Part shown: in pieces, positions 58,955 through 64,000 of the stretch
How the letters are laid out: each line of letters begins with the position of its first letter
How positions within the stretch are numbered: the stretch's first letter is position 1
Origin: Halapricum hydrolyticum
GTDB lineage: Archaea > Halobacteriota > Halobacteria > Halobacteriales > Haloarculaceae
Length of the DNA: 64,000 nt
Assembly (NCBI RefSeq): GCF_025517535.1
Contig: NZ_JAOPKC010000005.1
Span: 62,001 to 126,000 of the forward strand
Direction of reading: 5' to 3'
The notes under the pieces: model-generated
The model's input: the letters and a program-made list of their open reading frames with translations, nothing else
Told to the model about the DNA's origin: nothing
Databases searched by the model: none
Made by a program: the position numbers and the translations under genes

Positions 58955-60361
58955 ATGCAGAAAGAATACAAGACGATCACGGAGATCAGCGGACCGCTGG
59001 TGTTCGCCGAAGTCGACGAGCCGGTCGGGTACAACGAGATCGTCGAGATCGAGACGCCGGACGGCCAGATCCGTCGCGGACAAGTGCTGGAGACGACCAG
59101 CGACCACGTCGCCATTCAGGTCTTCGAAGGGACGGGCGGTATCGACCGGAAGTCGTCCGTTCGATTCCTCGGCGAGACGATGAAGATGAAGCTGACCGAG
59201 GACTTGCTCGGTCGCGTCCTGGACGGGTCGGGCCAGCCCATCGACGGCGGCCCGGAGATCGAACCGGACAAGCGCGAAGATATCGTCGGCGAGGCGATCA
59301 ATCCCTACTCCCGGGAGTACCCCGCGGAGTTCATCCAGACGGGCGTCTCGGCCATCGACGGGATGAACACGCTCGTCCGCGGCCAGAAGCTACCGATTTT
59401 CTCCAGTTCGGGACAGCCTCACAACGACCTGGCGCTGCAGATCGCCCGTCAGGCGACCGTCCCCGAAGAAGAGAAAGAGGGCGGCGAGTCGGAGTTCGCG
59501 GTGATCTTCGGCGCGATGGGGATCACCGCCGAAGAGGCCAACGAGTTCATGGACGACTTCGAGCGCACGGGCGCGCTCGAACGCAGCGTCGTCTTCATGA
59601 ACCTCGCGGACGACCCCGCGACCGAGCGGACGCTTACCCCGCGGCTGGCGCTGACGACCGCGGAGTATCTGGCCTTCGAGAAGGGGTATCACGTCCTGAC
59701 GATCCTGACGGACATGACCAACTACTGTGAGGCGCTGCGCGAGATCGGGGCTGCCCGCGAGGAAGTTCCCGGTCGGCGTGGCTACCCCGGGTACATGTAC
59801 ACTGACCTCGCGCAACTGTACGAGCGGGCCGGCCGGATCAAGGGTCAGGATGGGTCGATCACCCAGATCCCGATCCTGACGATGCCGAGCGACGACATCA
59901 CTCACCCGATCCCGGACCTGACCGGCTACATTACCGAGGGCCAGATCATCATCGATCCGGACCTCAACAGCCAGGGTATCAAGCCGCCGATCAACGTGTT
60001 GCCCAGCCTCTCGCGGCTGATGGACGACGGGATCGGTGAGGGACTGACCCGGGCCGATCACGCCGACGTCTCCGACCAGCTGTATGCTGCCTACGCAGAA
60101 GGTGAGGATCTGCGCGACCTCGTGAACATCGTCGGTCGCGAGGCCCTCTCGGAACGTGACAACAAGTACCTCGACTTCGCCGATCGCTTCGAAGCGGAGT
60201 TCGTCCAGCAGGGCTTCACGACTGACCGCGACATCGAAGAGACCCTGGAGATCGGCTGGGATCTGCTCAGCATGCTCCCGAAAGAGGAACTCAACCGCAT
60301 CGACGAGGATCTCATCGAGGAGCACTACCGCGAGGACGAGTCGGTCGAAGTCGAAGCCTGA
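58955..60361 (+). CDS. atpB: A-type ATP synthase subunit B (non-catalytic)
   Basis: A 468-residue subunit homologous to A but with a degenerate P-loop: KLPIFSSSGQPHNDLALQI replaces the Walker A motif. Further, MTNYCEALREIGAAREEVPG and YPGYMYTDLAQLYERAGR are typical. It alternates with A in the head. The operon normally continues with atpD, the central-stalk rotor shaft, but here the next gene is a rhodopsin. A T-rich stretch (gctttttcc) 20 nt after the stop may end the transcript. Confidence 0.96.
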   Translation: MQKEYKTITEISGPLVFAEVDEPVGYNEIVEIETPDGQIRRGQVLETTSDHVAIQVFEGTGGIDRKSSVRFLGETMKMKLTEDLLGRVLDGSGQPIDGGPEIEPDKREDIVGEAINPYSREYPAEFIQTGVSAIDGMNTLVRGQKLPIFSSSGQPHNDLALQIARQATVPEEEKEGGESEFAVIFGAMGITAEEANEFMDDFERTGALERSVVFMNLADDPATERTLTPRLALTTAEYLAFEKGYHVLTILTDMTNYCEALREIGAAREEVPGRRGYPGYMYTDLAQLYERAGRIKGQDGSITQIPILTMPSDDITHPIPDLTGYITEGQIIIDPDLNSQGIKPPINVLPSLSRLMDDGIGEGLTRADHADVSDQLYAAYAEGEDLRDLVNIVGREALSERDNKYLDFADRFEAEFVQQGFTTDRDIEETLEIGWDLLSMLPKEELNRIDEDLIEEHYREDESVEVEA

Positions 60362-60560
60362 TCGTCCCGCACTGAACGCGCTTTTTCCGACGTTTCTCTC
60401 CGCCTGCCGACTGTGTAGGTCCGATATCTGCGAACGAATACCACACCCAACACATTGTGTCCTTCGTGAGCGTCGCGTCGCGAAACGGTCGATCGGTCGC
60501 GGGGCCGGACAGTCGTCGGTCTGCCAGCGTCGCGGACACGTACCGGCAAGCCGGTGACGG

Positions 60561-60590
60561 TTCCCAAACTATTGTGTCGTATCGATAATC
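60561..60590 (+). promoter_or_regulatory. Rhodopsin gene promoter: Bat-UAS-like site and TATA-like element
   Basis: ttcccaaactattg (60561-60574) resembles in part the ACC-N2-ACTAGTT-NGG upstream activator described for the Halobacterium bop gene, and lies 45-58 nt before the ATG. An AT-rich cgataatc (60583-60590) is 29-36 nt before the ATG. A later tatagta (60601) is too close to the start to be the TATA box. The match to the Bat site is partial. Confidence 0.4.
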
Positions 60591-60618
60591 CGGACCAGCC
60601 TATAGTATCTCGTGTACC

Positions 60619-61392
60619 ATGGCACAAGGCAGCGAAGTCACATGGCTTTGGCTCGGCACAGCAGGCATGCTCCTGGGGATGCTGTACTTCATCGCCCGGG
60701 GATACAATGTCAAAGACAGTCGGCGACAGAAGTTTTACATCGTAACGACGTTCATCGCGGCGATCGCGTTCGCCAATTACCTGGCGATGGCGACCGGGTT
60801 CGGCGTGATCGATCTCGCCGAATACCTCCCGCAAGACGCCGCGATCCTCGACGGGAAAGAAGAGTTGTTGATCTACTGGCCGCGATACACGGACTGGATC
60901 CTGACGACGCCACTGTTGCTGTACGACCTGGCGTTGCTCGCGGGAGCGGACCGTAACACGATCGCGACGCTGGTCGGGCTGGACGTCATGATGATCCTGA
61001 CCGGGCTGGTCGCGACGCTGACCGTCAACCCGATCGACTCCCTCGGCCTGAGCGTCGAGGCACACCGCCTGATCTGGTGGGGCGTCAGCACCGGCTTCTT
61101 CCTGGTGCTGATCTTCTACCTGTTCCGGGGCCTCTCGGAGAAGGCAGCCCAACTGTCGGGCAACACGAAGAGCACGTTCAACACCCTACGGTACATGATC
61201 GTCGGCCTGTGGTTCGTCTACCCGGTCTGGTGGTTGATCGGGACCGAGGGCCTCGCAGTCGTCGGACTCCCCATCGAGACCGCCGGGTTCATGGTACTCG
61301 ACCTGACAGCGAAGGTCGGGTTCGGGATCGTGCTCCTGCGCAGTCACAGCGTCCTCGACGACGCTGGCACGTCGACAGCGTCGGCCGCATAG
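60619..61392 (+). CDS. bop: Bacteriorhodopsin (cruxrhodopsin-like light-driven proton pump)
   Basis: A 257-residue seven-helix retinal protein. The proton-pump triad is intact: IYWPRYTDWILTTPLLLYDL carries the proton acceptor Asp92, Thr96 and proton donor Asp103 (equivalent to BR Asp85, Thr89, Asp96), and the preceding Arg90 equals BR Arg82. The retinal Schiff-base Lys232 is in VLDLTAKVGFGIVLLRS with the counter-ion Asp228. The release-group Glu residues lie in IGTEGLAV and PIETAGF. It resembles Haloarcula cruxrhodopsin closely in WLWLGTAGM, YFIARG and PVWWLIGTEG. It lies 257 nt after atpB and is followed by the genes that make retinal. Confidence 0.95.
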   Translation: MAQGSEVTWLWLGTAGMLLGMLYFIARGYNVKDSRRQKFYIVTTFIAAIAFANYLAMATGFGVIDLAEYLPQDAAILDGKEELLIYWPRYTDWILTTPLLLYDLALLAGADRNTIATLVGLDVMMILTGLVATLTVNPIDSLGLSVEAHRLIWWGVSTGFFLVLIFYLFRGLSEKAAQLSGNTKSTFNTLRYMIVGLWFVYPVWWLIGTEGLAVVGLPIETAGFMVLDLTAKVGFGIVLLRSHSVLDDAGTSTASAA

Positions 61393-61451
61393 TCGTATAG
61401 AGTCGACGGGCGTTTCATCGCCCCGTTCGTATCGACGCCGGTCACCACCCA

Positions 61452-62183
61452 ATGGTAACACTCACGTACGTCGGATTTCACGCTGTATTCGTCGCCCCGC
61501 CACTGTTCGTGTTAGCGTCGGTGACCGCGAACCGAGAGCGATCAGCGCGATCGGTCGTCCGGACGGTCCCGGTCGTCGCCATTCTCGCGCTCGCACTCGC
61601 ATACACCACACCCTGGGACAATTACCTGATCCATCGCGGGGTCTGGTGGTACGGCGAGGGCGTCGTCGCCGGGCGACTCTGGCTCGCTCCGATCGAGGAG
61701 TACCTGTTCGTCCTGCTCCAGCCGATCGTCGCGACGCTGTGGCTGGCGCTCGTCTCGGAGTCGTTCGAGTGGCCGAGAAAGCGCATCACTATGACGCTGC
61801 GGGACCGCCTGCTCGGCGTCGTGGCGGCCGCGGGCATCGGCGTCGCCGGACTCGCGATGCTGACTTGGCCGGCGACGTTTTACATGGGCGCGATCCTCTC
61901 GTGGGCAGCACCCGTGCTGGCGCTGCAGTGGGCGGTCGGCTGGCGGTATCTGGTTGCACGCTGGCGTCTGACGGCGATCGGAACGCTCGCACCCGCGCTG
62001 TACTTCGCGGCCACCGATCGAGTCGCGATCCACTACGGGATCTGGAGCCTCTCGGAGCGGTACACGACCGGTCTGACCGTCGGTGGGCTCCCGATCGAGG
62101 AGGGGGCGTTCTTCGTGGTGACGACGCTGTTCGTCGTCCAGGGGCTCGTGCTCTACCCGTGGGTGATCGAGCGGTGGCGCTGA
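61452..62183 (+). CDS. crtY: Lycopene beta-cyclase CrtY (fused CrtYc/CrtYd type)
   Basis: A 243-residue membrane protein with six to seven TM helices formed by two homologous halves, each containing the cyclase motif pair. First half: TPWDNYLIHRGVWWYG and LAPIEEYLFVLLQP. Second half: DRVAIHYGIWSLSERYTTG and GLPIEEGAFFVVTTL. This is the archaeal/fungal-like fusion of CrtYc and CrtYd, which converts lycopene to beta-carotene, the precursor of retinal. It is 59 nt after bop and overlaps the downstream gene's GTG by 10 nt. Confidence 0.95.
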   Translation: MVTLTYVGFHAVFVAPPLFVLASVTANRERSARSVVRTVPVVAILALALAYTTPWDNYLIHRGVWWYGEGVVAGRLWLAPIEEYLFVLLQPIVATLWLALVSESFEWPRKRITMTLRDRLLGVVAAAGIGVAGLAMLTWPATFYMGAILSWAAPVLALQWAVGWRYLVARWRLTAIGTLAPALYFAATDRVAIHYGIWSLSERYTTGLTVGGLPIEEGAFFVVTTLFVVQGLVLYPWVIERWR

Positions 62184-62239
62184 TCGACGACGCCCGGCGG
62201 GGTGATCGAGCAGTGGCGCCGACTGACGACGCCCGGGGG
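62162..62239 (+). repeat. 39-bp tandem duplication across the crtY stop / blh start
   Basis: Two adjacent units (62162-62200 and 62201-62239) share most of ggtgatcgagcggtggcgc and gacgacgcccgg, differing at about six positions. The first unit contains the crtY stop codon and the GTG at 62174; the second repeats the same GTG context at 62213, in the same blh reading frame (39 bp is 13 codons). Confidence 0.8.
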
Positions 62240-63235
62240 CGACTGGCCGCAGCGACGTTTCGACCCGTCTGGATCGTCCTCGCGGCCGTCGCCGCCATAC
62301 ACGTCCTGGGAATCCGTGTTCCGCGTCCGATACAGTACGCCGTCCTTCTGTCGACGGTGCTCGTCCTCGGATTGCCCCACGGCGCGCTCGATCACCTCAC
62401 GCTACCTCGTGCGCGCGACCGGGCAGTGACGTTGCGCGGGGTCGCCGTCTTCTCGGTGGCGTATCTCGCGGTCGCTGGCGCCTACGGACTGGCGTGGCTA
62501 CTCGCGCCGACGGCGTCGTTCGTCGGGTTCGTCCTGCTGACGTGGTTTCACTGGGGTCAGGGCGACCGGGCGCACCTCGCAGTGATCGCCGACGCGTCGC
62601 ACCTCGACGATCGCCTGATCGGCTGGCTGACCCTGCTCGTCCGCGGCGGGCTCCCAATGATGGTCCCGCTGATCGGCTTTCCCGACGCCTACGAGTCGGT
62701 CGCGCGGACCGTGGTCGGATTGTTCGATCCTGCCGGGGGCGCGGGGTGGCTCGGGTTGCTCTTCGAGCCGACGACGCGTCTGGCGCTGGGCCTCGGGTTT
62801 GCCCTGCTGACGCTCGCGACCCTGGCGCTGGGCTACCGCGCGGTCGACGACCGACGTGGCTGGCAGGTCGATGCCCTCGAAACGGCGCTGCTGTGGGTGT
62901 TTTTCCTGACTGTCCCGCCGGTCCTGGCGGTCGGGATCTACTTCGTCGTCTGGCACTCGCTTCGGCACCTGGCACGCCTGATCACCGTCGACGACGTCGC
63001 GACGACGGCACTGGCTCGTGGCGCGACCGATCGGCTCCTGGCCCGCGTCGGTCGGGACGCGCTCCCGATGACTGCCGGCGCGCTCGTGCTGTTCGGTGCA
63101 CTCGCCGTGGTCGTACCGAACGAACCGGGATCGCTCGCCGGCGTCGGCGGCGTCTACCTGGTGTTGCTGGCCGTGCTGACGCTCCCCCACGCCGGGGTCG
63201 TCACGGCGCTCGACCGGATACAGGGCGTAAGCTGA
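62174..63235 (+). CDS. blh: Beta-carotene 15,15'-dioxygenase, Brp/Blh family
   Basis: A protein of about 353 residues with about eight TM helices that cleaves beta-carotene to two retinal molecules. Conserved His residues for the iron site lie in LGLPHGALDHLTL, LTWFHWGQGDRAHL and VVWHSLRHLARL. Together with bop and crtY it supplies the chromophore of the proton pump. GTG 62174 overlaps crtY by 10 nt; because of the tandem duplication an equivalent GTG at 62213 in the same frame is also possible. The first about 25 residues are then the repeat itself and not conserved. Confidence 0.93.
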   Translation: MALIDDARRGDRAVAPTDDARGRLAAATFRPVWIVLAAVAAIHVLGIRVPRPIQYAVLLSTVLVLGLPHGALDHLTLPRARDRAVTLRGVAVFSVAYLAVAGAYGLAWLLAPTASFVGFVLLTWFHWGQGDRAHLAVIADASHLDDRLIGWLTLLVRGGLPMMVPLIGFPDAYESVARTVVGLFDPAGGAGWLGLLFEPTTRLALGLGFALLTLATLALGYRAVDDRRGWQVDALETALLWVFFLTVPPVLAVGIYFVVWHSLRHLARLITVDDVATTALARGATDRLLARVGRDALPMTAGALVLFGALAVVVPNEPGSLAGVGGVYLVLLAVLTLPHAGVVTALDRIQGVS

Positions 63236-63265
63236 AAGAACAGTTCGACGGTACTGCCGGAACGA

Positions 63266-64000
63266 CTACTGTTCGAGGTCGATCAGCGTGACGTCGATGA
63301 TCCGGTCGTCGTCGAGCAGTTCGTCGACGACCTCGTCGCCGACGGGATCGTCGAGGTTGTAGACGGTCAGCGCCTCTCCGTCGATGCTCTCGCGGGCGTT
63401 GGACATGCTCGCGATGTTGACGTCGTGGTCGCCGAGGATCCGACCGATAGCGCCGATGACGCCCGGCTCGTCGCGGTTTCGCGACAGCAGCATGTAGCCG
63501 TACGGTTCGGCGTCGACGCGGTAGCCGTCGATCTCGACGAGACGGGGGTCTTCGCCCGCGTAGAGCGTCCCGGAAACCGTCAACGATTCCTCGCCGTTGC
63601 CGACGGTGACCGAAAGCAGGTTCCGGAAGTCTTTGGTCTCGCGACGGCGACTCTCGGTGACGTCGATGCCGCGCCGTTCTGCGATGCGTGCAGGGGCGTT
63701 GACGACCTGGTCCTGCCAGCCGTAGGGTTTGAACACGGCAGCAGTCACCAGGTCGAGGTCCTCGTCGGCGATGTCACCGGCATAGGTGATCTCGATCTCC
63801 TCGATCCGGCCGTCGAACAGGCGCATGGCGACCAGACTCGCCGTCTCGGCGACCTCGACGTAGTTGCGGATGCGGGGGTAGGCTGTCGCTTCGACGGAGG
63901 GGACGTTGATCGCGTTTTTGACCAGTTCCCCGTTCAGCGCGTTGACGACCTGGTCGGCAGCGGTCACGGCGACGTTGACCTGGGCGTTGCGCGTTTTCGC
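63266..64000 (-). CDS. serA: D-3-phosphoglycerate dehydrogenase SerA, C-terminal part (cut by window edge)
   Basis: At least 244 residues of the C-terminus are visible; the gene continues past 64000. The beginning of the visible part, RNAQVNVAVTAADQVVNALN, is the end of the catalytic NAD domain. It is followed by the intervening domain (NAINVPSVEATAYPRIRNYV) and the C-terminal ACT domain (YMLLSRNRDEPGVIGAIGRI, NIASMSNARESIDGEALTVY) that binds serine. The enzyme starts serine synthesis from 3-phosphoglycerate. The overall layout matches full-length type I PGDH. Confidence 0.93.
   Translation of the reverse strand, partial: AKTRNAQVNVAVTAADQVVNALNGELVKNAINVPSVEATAYPRIRNYVEVAETASLVAMRLFDGRIEEIEITYAGDIADEDLDLVTAAVFKPYGWQDQVVNAPARIAERRGIDVTESRRRETKDFRNLLSVTVGNGEESLTVSGTLYAGEDPRLVEIDGYRVDAEPYGYMLLSRNRDEPGVIGAIGRILGDHDVNIASMSNARESIDGEALTVYNLDDPVGDEVVDELLDDDRIIDVTLIDLEQ

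Noticed and set aside
60601..60607. tatagta as TATA box of the rhodopsin gene
   Set aside because: It is only 12-18 nt before the ATG, too close for a TATA box of a transcript that includes the start codon.

Overview
The window is chromosomal DNA from a halophilic archaeon (class Halobacteria). The evidence is high GC with strong G/C at third codon positions, very acidic proteins, leaderless genes with TATA-like boxes about 25-32 nt before the start codon, an A-type ATP synthase operon, a bacteriorhodopsin gene, bacterioruberin genes and the archaeal version of the early shikimate pathway. The rhodopsin resembles Haloarcula cruxrhodopsins, so a Haloarculaceae-type host is a reasonable but unproven guess. 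About 60 protein genes are packed tightly. I saw no tRNA, rRNA, CRISPR array or intact insertion sequence.

Layout. 0-12 kb: end of an aspartoacylase-family gene, a PhoU/RCK protein, and a menaquinone cluster (menF-menD, menB, menA-menC-menE) interrupted by a membrane DnaJ-like gene and a DUF211 + VIT/CCC1-type transporter pair. 12-21.6 kb: NAD kinase-like protein, membrane proteins, a decayed membrane-protein gene beside a 100-bp foldback element, photolyase, enoyl-CoA hydratase, small DNA-binding-type proteins, a Tat/lipobox GH13 amylase, and a ZIP transporter. 21.8-25.2 kb: bacterioruberin operon crtD-lyeJ-cruF. 25-31.7 kb: old yellow enzyme, ornithine cyclodeaminase family protein, leuS and an esterase. 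31.7-35.2 kb: a four-gene operon, ubiD - aconitase-X large - aconitase-X small - ubiX, matching the lower half of the archaeal (anhydromevalonate phosphate) mevalonate pathway. 35-38.3 kb: sensor kinase and a Bat-type HTH regulator. 38.4-44.3 kb: shikimate genes (ADH synthase, DHQ synthase II, aroD) mixed with a HAD phosphatase and a KhtT/KhtU-like K+/H+ antiporter pair. 44.4-51.3 kb: MFS transporter, ETF alpha/beta, envelope proteins, a pilin-like protein. 51.4-60.4 kb: a methyltransferase divergent from atpH-I-K-E-C-F-A-B. 60.6-63.2 kb: rhodopsin, lycopene cyclase and beta-carotene dioxygenase. 63.3-64 kb: 3' part of serA.

How the genes fit together: the most striking feature is one continuous bioenergetic block. 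The ATP synthase operon is followed on the same strand by a light-driven proton pump and the two enzymes that make its retinal. The window also holds isoprenoid precursor genes (the ubiD/AcnX operon), two users of lycopene (bacterioruberin and retinal branches), menaquinone synthesis and ETF. The least expected items are the archaeal-type mevalonate operon in a haloarchaeon, the linkage of bop-crtY-blh to atp genes with atpD absent from its usual place, a tandem duplication across the crtY/blh stop-start junction, a duplicated promoter, and the foldback element next to a pseudogene.
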